64,000 bases of DNA from Siphonodentalium dalli. Taxonomy: Eukaryota > Mollusca > Scaphopoda > Gadilida > Siphonodentaliidae. Shown here one piece after another: positions 12,056 to 24,123 of this stretch (the first letter of the stretch is position 1; each line of letters begins with the position of its first letter). Below the pieces are notes generated by a model. It saw only the letters and a list, made by a program, of their open reading frames with translations, searched no databases and had not been told where the DNA came from. The stretch is from positions 682,001 through 746,000 of the forward strand of contig CP136061.1 of assembly GCA_032622095.1 (NCBI GenBank). The letters run 5' to 3'. Both the position numbers and the translations under genes were made by a program.

Positions 12056-12762
12056 GTGAGTGATCCAAACTAATTCTCATCTACTTAGAACATAGTGGAA
12101 ACAACTGGAATTGGAGAGTTTTTCAACTGAACACAGTACAACAATGTAACATTATTAGATTTGAAGAGCAGCAAACTATACCACATAGTTTCAGCATTGA
12201 CACTTTCTGTAATTAATACTCATTTATGATTAGCTTATTTAGGAAATGTTTAGATCATAAGTTCAACCAACGTGTTTGAACTTATTATCTGAACATTTCT
12301 CACCAGCGAAAACAGATCCTTTTGCACATGTATTGTCATTTTACCTCTCTCCAAATGAAAAATAGACCATTCCAATGTATACTTTATAACTGATGAAGAA
12401 GTGTTAAATAAATGCCTCCATAACTACAATGTCGTGAATCCAATTATCCTGGTAACAGGAATAACTGAGAAACAAGTCGTCCTCAAGAATAAAATAAGTC
12501 ATAAAAGTCCTTCCGTTTGGGGTTAAAATGAAATACATGATGATAGTCGGATGGCTCAGCACAATCCCTTTAAAATATTCAAATGACCTCATTTATTTTT
12601 AGAAATTGACTCTTGGTGGGGCAATTCATGAAGCAGAATTAATGAGGTTGATGCGTGTGAGAAAATCACAATCATCATCTGGCAATATTGAATTCGCATA
12701 AAACATTTTTACTGTTGTTTATAACTTAAAACCTTATAGTTGCATTTGCACATGGAAATCTA
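12056..12762. other. Intron, nothing recognised
   Basis: Unique-looking AT-rich sequence without a supported gene or repeat. Confidence 0.5.
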
Positions 12763-13425
12763 TGGCAAGCCAAACCGCTATTTAATATTAATTTTACTTA
12801 AGTAAAATAAAATGACACTTTATTTCACTTAAGTGAAATAAAATGACATTTTATTTTTTACTTAAGTAAAATAAAGTGTCATTTTATTTTACTTAAGTGA
12901 AATAAAGTGCCATCTACATGGTTTTAAGTAAAATTAAAACGCACACTAATTTTACTTAAGTGAAATAAAATTACCATTATGTTACGCCCTTTTTTTATTT
13001 TACACTTAAGTAAAAAAGAATTTTACTTAAGTGAAATAAAACACAGTTTTTATTTAACTTAAGTAAAATTCTTTTTCACTTAAGTAAATTAAATGAACAT
13101 TTGGGTTTATTTCACTTAAGTGAAATAAACGCCATCTACCGGTCATCGATAGATGTCATTTATTTTTCTTAAGTAAAATAAAGTGCAACCGGGTGTTAAG
13201 AGTTATTAATGATTTCCCCCCAATCAGTTTAGAGACCATCGCCAAATCCCACCAAACCACATGTGACCTTGTTATAAGGACAGCTTAAGTAAAATAAAAC
13301 CATGTAGATGGCGCTTTATTTCACTTAAGTGAAATAAAATGACACTTTATTTTACTTAAGTGAAATAAAGTGTCATTTTATTTTACTTAAGTAAAATTAG
13401 TATTAAATAGCGGTTTGGCTTGCCA
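12763..13425. mobile_element. Fold-back element built of ACTTAAGT palindromes, TA target
   Basis: Ends tggcaagccaaaccgctatt and its exact inverse, flanked by TA (12761-12762 and 13426-13427). The inside holds about 15 copies of the palindrome ACTTAAGT in ttttacttaagtaaaat or tttcacttaagtgaaat context, separated by short spacers such as gacactttat. The outer ~100 bp of each side are mirror images. 663 bp, no coding capacity. Confidence 0.85.
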
Positions 13426-13671
13426 TATGGGGCATGGCGATCAGAACTTTTTATTCATGATGTAAAAAGATGTGATCTGATGAATCTCCAGCTTGATCCA
13501 TCAACTGAAGAAAATCTTTCAAAGGAGTGAAATTTGTGAATAATAGTTACTGTCCTTCTCAATGTTTTATTCAAGATATCGACTTCATGTATCGTTATTC
13601 TCAATCACCTTTTGACCTTAATCTGAACCTGGAGAGATATTATATTCATGTTTTCAATTTTTTAATTACAG

Positions 13672-13941
13672 TGAATAATTTACGTGTCACCACAGTAACA
13701 TGGAAAGATCAGACACCAGATTCTCTTGTTATATCATGGACTGCTCCATCACTCAGTACATTCATTACAAGATACGATGTCACCTACTCTCCTGGTAGTA
13801 GTCTCACAGACCAACAAAGTTCATCCACAACAATCAGTTCTTTGACAGCAGGAACAACATATAGCATTAAAGTCATATCTGTTGTTGTCGAACTTGGAGA
13901 AACAAAGTCTACAGAATCTGCTTCAAATGATTACACCACAG
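13672..13941 (+). CDS. Exon: FN3 domain 1 (single-exon module)
   Basis: 270 bp, phase 1-1, acceptor ttttaattacag, donor gtatgt after 13941. The 90 encoded residues form a whole FN3 fold: B-strand tryptophan in SLVISWTAP, C-strand ITRYDVTY, the LTAGTTYSIKV motif (conserved L...Y of the E-F region), and a terminal strand rich in Ser/Thr. FN3 domains are about 90 residues, so it is complete. Modules of this type mediate protein-protein contacts in receptors and matrix proteins. Confidence 0.88.
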
Positions 13942-14347
13942 GTATGTTGACAACATTCTTATTCACCACATCAGTATAGCTGGTTTGGATTTGAATGTTT
14001 TCATTGATATCATGTACCCTGGATCTCCAATTGTTGACTTTGATACTGAGGATTTCTAAATCTTGCCCAATCAGAACACAATCTGTGACACAGAAACACA
14101 CGCTAAGACGATGACAGCTATTTCGGAATTTCAAATTGCGTAGGCAGACTTATGATAGAAACATGCAATAATTTTTCTCTTTTTTTTTTCAATCAGTCAA
14201 ATTTTGCAAAACAATTTTCGCTTAGGGAGGAGGCAGATTTATAGAATATGTTATTCAGCATTTGACACTTTTATATGGTCAGAGATGCAACAAAATTGAC
14301 CTTGAGTGCATGCATTAAATTGAAGCACATTTGACCTATCTTTGCAG
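13942..14347. other. Short intron between FN3-1 and FN3-2
   Basis: 406 bp with a poly-T tract near 14181. No repeat or element recognised. Confidence 0.6.
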
Positions 14348-14629
14348 AACCAGCCCAGCCGGGAGCCATAACTTCCCCCTCATTAGATGCTATCAATGCA
14401 CCAGATTTTGTACTGGTATGGACAGTCTCATCTGGAATCGTACAACATTACAATGTGAAAGTGATGGATGGAAACACAGAGGCATTCAGTGGGAATACTG
14501 ACAACAATGTTCCTCAGAAAACAGTGACTGGACTGAAGCATGGATATCGGTATCAGGTTCAGATAATGGCATACGTTGGATCTCTAAACAGTGTAACTAT
14601 GACTACGGACATCAGAACTGTTGTTACAC
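14348..14629 (+). CDS. Exon: FN3 domain 2 (single-exon module)
   Basis: 282 bp, phase 1-1; acceptor tctttgcag, donor gtaagt at 14630. It opens with a proline-rich start (PAQPGAI), has the B-strand Trp in FVLVWTVSS, C-strand IVQHYNVKV, and LKHGYRYQVQIMAY in the E-F region, all FN3 hallmarks. The preceding intron is only 406 bp, the shortest between these modules, and I see no repeat in it. The join to the previous exon gives a Glu codon with no stop. Confidence 0.87.
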
Positions 14630-15223
14630 GTAAGTAAATATTCAGTTACACGAGTCACATGACACACTGAGATTAAAATACCTCACAACAGAGATATATA
14701 AAATGCTAAGATCTAAGTCATGATAAGTAACTTGAGATTTGCTTTGAAGGCAATAGGGTCGCAGGAATTTTTCACATCTGCCAGTAACTGGTTCCAAATA
14801 GTTTGTGCGAAATATTGAGAAGACATTCATCCTCACATTTCCACTGTAATTTCGATCATACCATACCTGATATTGCACTCTAAATTAACACTGCTATTAT
14901 GTCACATATGTTTTAATAGCAGGGTGACCCAGTGTTGCCCATTTTAATGTGATGTGGTGCACTCCACTGGGGAAATTTGATGGGAATAGAGAATACTCTT
15001 CCTCAAATGCCTAATATATTTAGAGGAAATTTGGGAACCAACATGGTTTTATCAATTCTAGTGCCTTTAGCTCCCGATCCCTAATGTCACCCAGGGCTGG
15101 GAACCTGTCAACCTATGTCATTAATTGCTCGAAAATGGTGGCGAGATGTCTCACCTTGAAGTGAACATTTATAGTTTTCTTCACCTTTATAAATAACTTA
15201 AATAAAAAGCATCCCATTAGACT
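14630..15223. other. Intron, nothing recognised
   Basis: Short frames on the minus strand lack any recognisable motif. Confidence 0.5.
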
Positions 15224-16156
15224 CAGCTTGCAGGTTGAAATAGGGAGAAGTGAGAAAAAAATAGGGAGAAGTGAGAGACTGGAGAATAATTTCATCTGAT
15301 AATTTATTTAATATGTATAGGTGTTAAACAAACGAAAAAAACGTTATCATGGAAAAGAAATTTAAATTTTTCATTTAAATGTAATATAGATTGTTTGTTG
15401 CATTTGGTTTGCATATATATGCCACAATTAACGACCTTGAGTCATGACATCGACTACCGAGTGTCTCTAAAATCACTGAATCATTGGGAATAAAATTACG
15501 ATTTTCTGGTTATGGATCACGTTTTATTTCGAACAAGGCAATACAACGATTAAAACTTTATTTGCACACTATAAAAGGGTGCTCTCGGATAATTTTGTTG
15601 CCAAATATATTCAGTAACATGAGGTAACATCGGATAATTTAAAGGGACTACGATTCAATAAAATTGTTTGAGGTCTGTTCGATTGGCATTCTGTTATTGT
15701 GTAAAAACATGGAATACCACAAAGACGGAAACGGAACTAAAACAAACAAAACGTTTAAATCGGCAATATAATAATAATTTGAGTCGGCGATTTTAAAGCA
15801 GTCGGTCGGGACGAGCAGAAACCAACACTTTATTAAGTATGGCCAAAACTGAAGGCTTCTTTGTTTGCTATATTATAATCTTTGTCTGAACATTGAAGAC
15901 CGCATTTACTTACTCAACACTGTTAAACAAAAGGAGTCGACCTTGTGTCAACATTTTGTCACTGTTGACTCGCAGGCAATATATTCATAATTGATTTGTA
16001 ACACTACAGCATGCATGGCTTATCGCTTGCTACAGCCATAGGATAATTTTGGGAAAATCGGAGGGCAACTTCACTTCTCCCTGGCGCGACACTAAGGCGA
16101 CTTCGAGGCGTCGAGGGCAATTATTTCGCCCTACTCGCCTGGTAAGCTGAGGCCTG
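15224..16156. mobile_element. Non-autonomous hAT-like element with 8-bp TSD
   Basis: Exact 8-bp duplication attagact (15216-15223 and 16157-16164). The right end ...gctgaggcctg is identical to the right end of the element at 42073-43220, preceded in both by gcgac/gccct-rich sequence. The left end (cagcttgcagg) is diverged. 933 bp, no transposase. Confidence 0.65.
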
Positions 16157-16539
16157 ATTAGACTCCTCATATCATGTAGATGATATCTACCTTTGGCGGA
16201 AATTGGTGTTGAAAAAAATGTCATTTGTTGCCCCTCCCCCTTTTTCTGTCCCTGACCTCAACAGTGTCACTTTAGAAATTTTAACCTGCACCATTATCTT
16301 CCTCATAAAAATTGACCCCTGTCAGACCAATTTTGAGCCCTCTAAATGGTCCCCAGTTAATTTCTATAGCGGACAGACATTCGCAAATATAGATATGAGA
16401 AATGTTGTAGAACCAAATATAGTAGCAGAGCTCACCTCTAAATGTGTGACCATTACACAAATAACTCTCTTGCATATCCTGTCACATGATCAGTCTGCCC
16501 TTGTCACATGACACATTTATAGTGACACCATGTACACTA

Positions 16540-17074
16540 GTACAACAACCATTTTGGGAGAATAGTTTAAAGTTCTCATCCATATCAGACGGTGCATTCA
16601 GTTATGCCAGACCCACACTGTGGAATGCGCTTTCGATAGAGCTTAGAACAGAAGTGTTTGTCAACAATTTCAAGCGGCAGCTCAAAACATATTTATTCTT
16701 TGAACATTTTGGTGCAGACATGGCTAAGAAAGACCTTAAATAATTACTTGTTTATTACACGTGTCACTTAATCAAACTCGTTTTTAATCTATATCTGTCT
16801 TTTGTTTTGTTTTATAATGTTTTTCTTTTATTATTGTTTTTATTTTGTTTTTTAATCGGAGCAATTTTAGACCCTATATTATACATTGATAATATCATGC
16901 AGATAATAATGGTTTATGACCTGATCTTTCTTATTTTAACTAGCATATTTTAATTTAGATGTGTTGCGTGTATATATTTATTATTTTATCATACTTTATG
17001 TTGAATTATAATTGTACTAGTAAGAATTTTAGAGGATGTCAATGGATTTACGCTATATAAAATAAATTAATATT
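16540..17074 (+). pseudogene. 5'-truncated LINE: reverse transcriptase C-terminus and 3' UTR
   Basis: Encodes DGAFSYARPTLWNALSIELR and FKRQLKTYLF, the conserved C-terminal tail of CR1/L2-like LINE polymerases, ending at TAA (16741-16743). A ~330-bp 3' tail follows, closing with cgctatataaaataaatt, typical of such LINE ends. Sense orientation with respect to the host gene. The region 16157-16539 shows nothing recognised. Confidence 0.8.
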
Positions 17075-17350
17075 ATTTTGTATGTAATTATACAAGGCTT
17101 TATAGTCTATGATCATGTTTTACCTGCTATGTGGGACGACCTGAACAAGATATATGGAGACCCAACATACATGTTCAAATGTGCAAATTAGTGATGTGAT
17201 CATATTACCTGAGGGAGAATATGTTTTTTTCTCTTTGATATCTATAATTACCCAATTTATTGCATTATTTTAGTATTTCTGTTGATTAAACATAATGAAA
17301 TTTGCCACATAGCTATTAGAAACTTAACTGTGATTTATTTTCATCCATAG

Positions 17351-17566
17351 GCCCTACTGCTCCTGGTCCTGTGACTCTAACAGTGGAATCATCAAATTCA
17401 GTTCGTGCTCGTTGGTCCATACCATCAGCTGTAAACGGGGATCTCAGAGGCTACGTTATTGAGGTGTATACGAAAATGTATACAGATGAGCAGCTTACTC
17501 TTTCCAATACACTGATCATATCTGTTGTTACTGAAACAACATTGAATACCATCGGTCTTACAGCAG
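17351..17566 (+). CDS. Exon: FN3 domain 3, first part
   Basis: 216 bp, phase 1-1; acceptor catccatag, donor gtaaat at 17567. Encodes the FN3 start PTAPGPV, the Trp of SVRARWSIP, and the C strand GYVIEVYTK, ending at IGLTAG. The remaining strands are on the exon at 19854. Unlike FN3-1 and FN3-2 this module is interrupted by an intron of 2.3 kb just before the F strand. Together the two exons give 103 codons, slightly longer than a minimal FN3. Confidence 0.83.
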
Positions 17567-18430
17567 GTAAATATTCCCTTCATAGATGTCACAATAAGGT
17601 GTGGTGTATATTAATTAACTAATTGTAACTAATTCAATACAAACCAATATAGAATTTCATGCAATTCTAAAGCAGTTCTGTAGAACGAAGATTACAATTT
17701 CAGGACAACATCACCCATCCGATCATCACCAAACTTCATATGGATCTTTGGGGTAACCTCTGGATGGGAGCCATTGATTATATCTGAAATTCGTTAAAAT
17801 AACATGCCTGTCAGCAACCATCTTGGATTTCAAACTTGAATCCATCGGCACATACTGCAGCCCGCATATAGCAAAGAAATGTTTTGTAGATTGACAGGCA
17901 TGTTTATGATCACCTCCAGATGGGAGCTATTGATTTTGAACGGTTTTCTATGGAAAACATGGCCATCAGGAGCCATCTTGTATTTTACTCTTTGCTTGGC
18001 TAAATCCTTTGGCACACCCTACAGACCACATCGCTCATGCGATCATCACCAATCTTTATTTGGATCTTCAGGGTGACTTCCAGATGGGAGCCATCGATTA
18101 TTTCCAAATTTCGTTATACAACATGGCTACCAGCAGCCATCTTGGATTTCAAATTTGAATCCATCGGCAGCCCTAATTTATTGGTGAAATGTTTGAATTG
18201 AAATTAATTTCATCTACACAATATAAGACCTTACTAACTTTTTGACGTTCTTTCTTCTTTATCATTGTATTCGTTGCTCAGCACAAAATTCTCCTTCCCT
18301 GACACTTTCATTTACTTAGAATTTTACCGCATTTTGGCATTGAAATTAGGGGTATATGAGATATTCTTTGAAAGCTCAAATTGATATTGTATTTTGCAGT
18401 ACTAGTAGAACAGTTCGAAATGGCAGAATG
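17567..18430. repeat. Family A copies and a family B end fragment
   Basis: 17700-18180 has about three diverged family A units (agcagccatcttggattt, gatgggagccat). 18310-18425 matches 10690-10800 (gaaattaggggtatat). Confidence 0.65.
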
Positions 18431-19298
18431 GCATATATTGCCACGTCCTACCAATGCTCTTATTAACTACTGTATCGCCCATCAGTAAGCCCGGGTCATT
18501 CCTCAACCATCAAAACTGGCAAAGTCACAATATTAGTGAGTTTACGATTTAATAGGTATAGTTGAGCATCGCAAATGATTTTACATGTAGAATTCTGCAC
18601 ATTGATTAGTTATGTGTGGGAAGCCGACAGGAACAAAAATTTTATATGATATAGAGCAATTGTACTTTTCATTTGACGTTATATTTGTCGTTCAAGAGAT
18701 TACGGCATCTCGATACTTAGTTGCATTCAACAGAGATAAGGCGACAATGGGAGTGGTTGGATGTCTGTCTTCCTTGGTAAAATTTTCAACAATTGGATTT
18801 CACGACTGATTTCATAAACCGATTGACTGTTGACTAAAACAACAGTTAGAATTTATAGACTGAGAAAATGTGATAGCTCTAATATACAACGTTAGTTCAA
18901 GTTCCCAACTAGTTTAACTATGAGCAATAGCAGGTTCTAGATTTTGTGTTGTGTAACATTTCCTCCAATTGCCATTATTGGGTTTTATCTCAGAACTCAG
19001 ATATTTTGAGCTGCTCCTTTAGAGGCATTAAAATGGATTGTGGTCTATGAATTGTACTTAAAAAACAGAATCTATCGTGATAAGTCCTTTTATTCCACAA
19101 AAAAAATATTGGTATTATTATTTTTATTGGAATTTAGAAGCAAATTATCAAATCTCCTTGAGATTGAAGTTTTTGTATGAGAAGGTTAAGACTTTGTTTG
19201 AAGCAGAATGATATATTTATTGTGAAATAAAGACTTAGATAGTCCTTAAAACATGATTTGAAAATTACCAGAATAGAGCACATAATTATGAGCTTTAA
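18431..19298. other. Intron, nothing recognised
   Basis: No supported feature. Confidence 0.5.
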
Positions 19299-19529
19299 CC
19301 CTTTCATGATGGGAGCCATGCTGGTGCAGCATTAATCATCCTGTTCCAGTGCTTTCTCTTATATGATTGAGTCTCCCATAGGGTGCCTCGCATATATAAG
19401 AGAATAAACTGGCTTACACGGTTGGGGTAAATATTGTCAGGCCAGTGCATTCTCTTATGGTATATTTATAAGAGAATGCATTGGCACAGAGTTTTCGCAA
19501 AATTTCAGGAAGCTTCAATCATGGAAGAG
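19299..19529. mobile_element. piggyBac-type MITE copy
   Basis: Starts TTAA/ccctttcatgatgggagc and ends near ttcaatcatggaagag, with the family core gcattctcttat and its inverse. The right TTAA is mutated (ccta). Same family as 37833-37973. Confidence 0.75.
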
Positions 19530-19853
19530 CCTAGACAATAAGCTATTTGCTGATTGAAGTTGTTGTGTGAAATTATTAATTATTCTAGCAGTTCTTGTAC
19601 CGAAAGCGACAAAAAAGAAAATAATATTTTCAACTTTTCAAAATCTTTGTTTTTGTTGTCTCTTAAAACTTGCACAGATTATACATACAATGAAGATGAT
19701 GATATGTGAAATTCAAGGTTTTTCGCTAGATAGATCCAGAGAAATTATTTGTTGAACATCTCTTGTCATTTTTGGCTAGATTTAAGCAAAAAGTGCATCT
19801 CCCCATTAAATAAATGAATGCTTATAAACTAATAGTTTTTTCCTTTTCTACAG

Positions 19854-19946
19854 GAACATTCACTAAGGTTCACATGTATGCTACCAATGATGTTTATAAT
19901 GGAACCTTGATTACTGAAAGCTTGGAAGTGCGGACAACTGCAGGAA
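19854..19946 (+). CDS. Exon: FN3 domain 3, second part
   Basis: 93 bp, phase 1-1; acceptor ccttttctacag, donor gtaagt at 19947. Encodes TFTKVHMYATND (F strand, with Phe at the usual Tyr position) and the closing strand TESLEVRTTAG. It completes the module opened at 17351: the junction codon is Gly and continues LTAG into TFTKV, matching the LTAGTTYSIKV arrangement of FN3-1. A short exon, but splice sites, phase and homology agree. Confidence 0.8.
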
Positions 19947-20540
19947 GTAAGTGTGGACGTTAACAATGAAATTGTTCCAGCTATATACAGATTCATATGA
20001 ATCAATTTCATGGAAAAAAGTCAATTTTATATTAAAGGAGACTAGCAACCCCCCTCCCCTGGAATCTGACATCTAGATTGAAATAGACTTCAGCATCCTG
20101 ACAACTCTAAAACAGAGAGGCAGAATACTGCCAGGTTATCAAAAATCGAAAATAGATCGATGGGTCACAGCAAACTGTAACATCGGATTTTATATTTTAA
20201 TTTATTGGCACACCCTATTGGCTGCAGCCCACATTTATCGAAGAAATGTTTTTAGAGTTTACATGCTTGTTTAGGATCATATGTAGATGGGAACTGTCAA
20301 ATTTGTATGATTTTCAATGAAAAACGTGACCGCTGGCAGTCATCTTGTATTTTACTCTTTAAATGACTAACTTATTCATCCTATAACGATCATTTTCCAT
20401 CCGACTGATCCAAAACCTCTATTATTACTTAAATATTTATACTTTCCGAGTTCCTTATCCCTCCATTTACTGTAACATTATCCTGTCTCCTAGTTGAGCT
20501 ACAGTGTCATTGGCACTTTCATTTTTCATCTGGTGGAAAT
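19947..20540. repeat. Family A copy with its trailing segment
   Basis: 20200-20390 matches family A (ggctgcagcccacattta, agtcatcttgtattttact). It is followed by acagtgtcattggcactttc at 20507-20526, as after the copy at 2460-2560. Confidence 0.6.
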
Positions 20541-22507
20541 TATGGTCCAATGATAAAAACAGTAAAGTGTAATATTCCCGGTCCATAATTGGTAAATCCA
20601 TTTTCCAGTGAAAATTCAGGAATGTGAGCACCGGAAATGTGCGACATTTATGATTCGTCTGTAATTCCATGGTATATAATATGTCACGACGATGAACTGA
20701 ATAAACCCAACACAACCCATTTAAAATATATTTTTGGCTGGCCAGAACGATACTTGTATGTTGAAAATTCTCAAAATTGTGACAGTACACGTGTATAAAA
20801 GGGAACTGGAGCCGTGTTTTATGGAAAGCTGATTATTTTGTAAAAATTATAATCAGGCCATAACCGGTCACATCGACTCATAAACGTACCATATAGCCGC
20901 ATTTATTCAACGGGTGTAAGCATGCATTTTATTTTGTTATATATGCATACAGTACTGTTGCATTGCCACACGAAGTTAATTAAATCCCTTGTAGGGATCG
21001 AGATGTGTGTGTTTACCTCATATTTCTTAAATAACCCATTGCGAACCCCATAGCAGAATTCTAGATAACATGTGCATGAATTTTTGTTACGTTGTAATTC
21101 GTTATAATATCAAAGGTAAAAAAATATGTAAACATTTCATTGAATTGATCTGTTTGCTACAAAGTATTCTGTAAATGAAACTGGTTTGTCACTCAAAAGA
21201 CAAGACAGCATGGACAGATTGACTAAGAAATGAGCCATGCATTTCTATGTTGTGCTCCTTGGTCAATGATCTCAACAAAGTTTGGCAAAGTTTTGTGGTC
21301 AGCAATGTACCCTTTAGATTTGCATTTAATTGAAATTGACGTTGTGTACTTATGGAATAAGTTAAATTCAACTCTAGAATTTTGTAAAATATAGGCTGGG
21401 GAATGGAACTGGAAATGCGTTGATTCGTTTGGACACAAACTATGTGCGTCGTGGCAATTATAAAATTATAGTTTTTTAAATATTTTGTTTCCCGTGTTTC
21501 TTAAATACACTTACCACTCACAAACGCTCTTTATTGTTTCATTCTGAAGAAAACTTTGGCCCCGATTTTCCCAGATTCAATGACCGGACAATGATTTTAA
21601 GGGAGGCCCATATAATTAAAAAGCAAATATTATTGGATATTGAATTTGTCTTGCACAGAATACAATACGGAGCAGACCTGTTAAGTTTTTTAAATGGTCA
21701 TCCGGGAGATTTTTGCGGGAGGGACCACCTCCAATTTGTGAATACATTTCCTGTTCACTGACTGGTTTATTCTATATATCACCTTCAATGAGAGATCACC
21801 TGTTAAACTCGACCGCGCCCACCTAATTGTTGGTTCAAAACACAAATTCCTCCACCTGTGTTGAGAGACCGCCACCATTTATTAAAGAGAAATAAGCAGA
21901 CACTTTGTTTAAATTAATTAAAATACTCAGAACTCCACCAGATACGGCCGGATTTGCAAGAAACTGAAAGTACAAAATTGGAATAAACTATAAAATGGAC
22001 TTGTCTTATGATCTGGATCTGGATGTACACTTCCAAGTAACCAATTATGGTATAATAGGACGGGCAGGAAGAAAAAAGAAATGGACACATTCCACCATTT
22101 ATTAAATAATTTTAAGGAGCAGAAACTTTATTTAAAATAAGTGAAATGAACCAGAGTTACACAGGTTACAACCGGACATGCATGAAACCGGGAGTACAAA
22201 ATGGACCCATCTTACAGTTTAACACGCAAACAAAATTGACTGAGGGTGTAAAATAATGATTAGTGGCCGATGCGTGTTCTCATTTTATCTATTGACATGC
22301 GTGGCCCAACTAATTGGCCACATTGTGACATGCGGGAGAAATGGATGATTATCCGTATTTTAGATGTTTTCGCTATGGCAATATGGGAGTCTCACGGACA
22401 ATCCATGAAACTTAACAACTCTGATTCAGGCTCTGCCCAATGGCTTACATTTCAATAGCAATTGATAAAATATCAGTATTGAGTTACAGGCTGATGAGCC
22501 AATTTTC
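20541..22507. other. Long intron stretch, nothing recognised
   Basis: AT-rich, without splice-bounded conserved frames or identified repeats. Confidence 0.45.
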
Positions 22508-22675
22508 CAATGACATGCAGTCACTTGTAGGCATCCCATGACATGCAGTGACTTGTAGGCATTCCATGACATGCAGTCACTTGTAGGCATTCCATGACAT
22601 GCAGTCACTTGTAGGCATCCCATGACATGCAGTGACTTGTAGGCATTCCATGACATGCTGTCACTTGGTGGCATT
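22508..22675. repeat. 28-bp tandem repeat, six copies
   Basis: Unit atgacatgcagtcacttgta plus ggcattcc, with a C/G alternation (agtcac or agtgac) between copies. Confidence 0.9.
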
Positions 22676-22837
22676 CCAGTACTTACTTGTCAAATATCCA
22701 CATGATACCAATTGAGTGTGCTTGTTGTCGGTAATAGCACACCCGTGTTGCCTAATAATTGACCACCGTGACCTCTTCCTAATCAGGATGGATTATGACA
22801 CCTTGATTTGATGAAAGTATAGGATGTTGACTGCTAC

Positions 22838-23052
22838 AACAGTTTTATTCCCAAAATTTGGATAAACAAACAGATGGATAATAAAAATGTCATTATACAA
22901 TGTTGTGAACAGTATGAGTTTTTCTTGTACTCGTCCAGGTTGAGGTGAAAAGCCATATTGGACTTGACACTGGCGTGTCTCGTCCAATATGACTTTTCAC
23001 CACAACCTGGACTCGTACAAGAAAAACTCATACTGCACACAACATTGTATAT
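22838..23052. mobile_element. Fold-back element, copy 2, next to a splice acceptor
   Basis: Same family as 9737-9945: gttttattcccaaaatttgg lead-in, arms tacaatgttgtgaacagtat and inverse, and gtcatattggac-type centre. It ends 36 bp before the acceptor of exon 23089. Confidence 0.8.
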
Positions 23053-23088
23053 AAATAACTATATAATATATATAATTTTTTCACACAG

Positions 23089-23276
23089 GTCCTGGTGTCG
23101 TCGCCTCTCCATCAGCCAATCAGGTGGCAGCAACTTCATTCCAAATCAACTGGCAGAGACCAGCAGAACCTGGCGGTGACATTGTGGCATACAGCATTGA
23201 ATTAAGAAGCTCTGTAGCGGGTTACTATAAAAGCGAATGTTCCGTCCAGAAAACACTATGTAATAATTGCAATAAT
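23089..23276 (+). CDS. Exon: FN3 domain 4, first part
   Basis: 188 bp, starts in phase 1 and ends in phase 0 (donor aat/gtaagt at 23277). The acceptor ttttttcacacag has a strong pyrimidine tract. Encodes PGVVASPSAN, Trp in SFQINWQRP, C strand IVAYSIELR, then a loop with four cysteines (CSVQKTLCNNC), unusual for FN3 and possibly a disulphide-bonded loop. The acceptor lies only ~37 bp after the fold-back element at 22838-23052. Confidence 0.8.
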
Positions 23277-24123
23277 GTAAGTTGTTACAGTTACTGAATG
23301 TTTATGAATAAAGAATTCGAGTGTCCCCATATCATCAGGTTGCAACAGCAACAACATTCCTTGAAATGCCGCTTCAGTTATCAGAATCGATTATTTGACA
23401 ATAAATAATGCTAACCACTTTCAACTATAGTATAAAATTGCTCAAAAATTGTTATATAATAAAAAATTTCCACTGCAATTTGGTACCGAGAGTATGTTGG
23501 TCAGCATTTATCAAATATTTTCCAGGCCGCCAAATATTCCAGGTGGTGACAAATAACAGATTTAAAAAATCAATATCTGATAACTCTGAGCTTTGATGGG
23601 TGGGTTCCTCGACTCGAATCAAATATTTTTTACCCTCGAAGCCAAACAGATAGTAATTTATGAGCTTTAATTCGGATTGTGCATATTTAATTAACTTTTG
23701 TGCAAACTAAATCTCAAATATTCTCAATAATATCATGACAATGAGATCAAAGTAAGATATAAACACTGCAAAAAAACACTTTGAAGGGGGGAGATACCGA
23801 CTTAATACAGGTTTCGTTCATTCATTTTTAACAGAGGTACGGCCCTTGTTTGACTTCAAATTTGTGAATTTTGTCTCTGTTCAAACAATTCATCTTGTAA
23901 TTCGGGCATGGATCATCAGATATTGTTGTGCTTTGGTATCGTGATACCCCAGCATTTGGTAAAGGATACCCACATACAATGGATTTCGTCAATTAATTTT
24001 TACCAGAGTTACATCCCTTGTTTGACTTGGGAATGTCTGAATTTTGTATCCATATGAAAAGATCAGCTTGTAACTTGGGTTTGGTTGTGCTTTGGTGAAT
24101 TGAATGCCCAGTTTAAGGGGAAA
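23277..24123. repeat. Intron with family B-like repeat at 23790-24123
   Basis: Two units with acagaggtacggcccttgtt or ccagagttacatcccttgtt and gtaacttgggtttgg. The first ~500 bp show nothing recognised. Confidence 0.5.

Noticed and set aside
16486-16743. Free-standing 85-codon gene
   Set aside because: The sequence is the C-terminal tail of a LINE polymerase with a LINE-type 3' end, so it is a truncated element.
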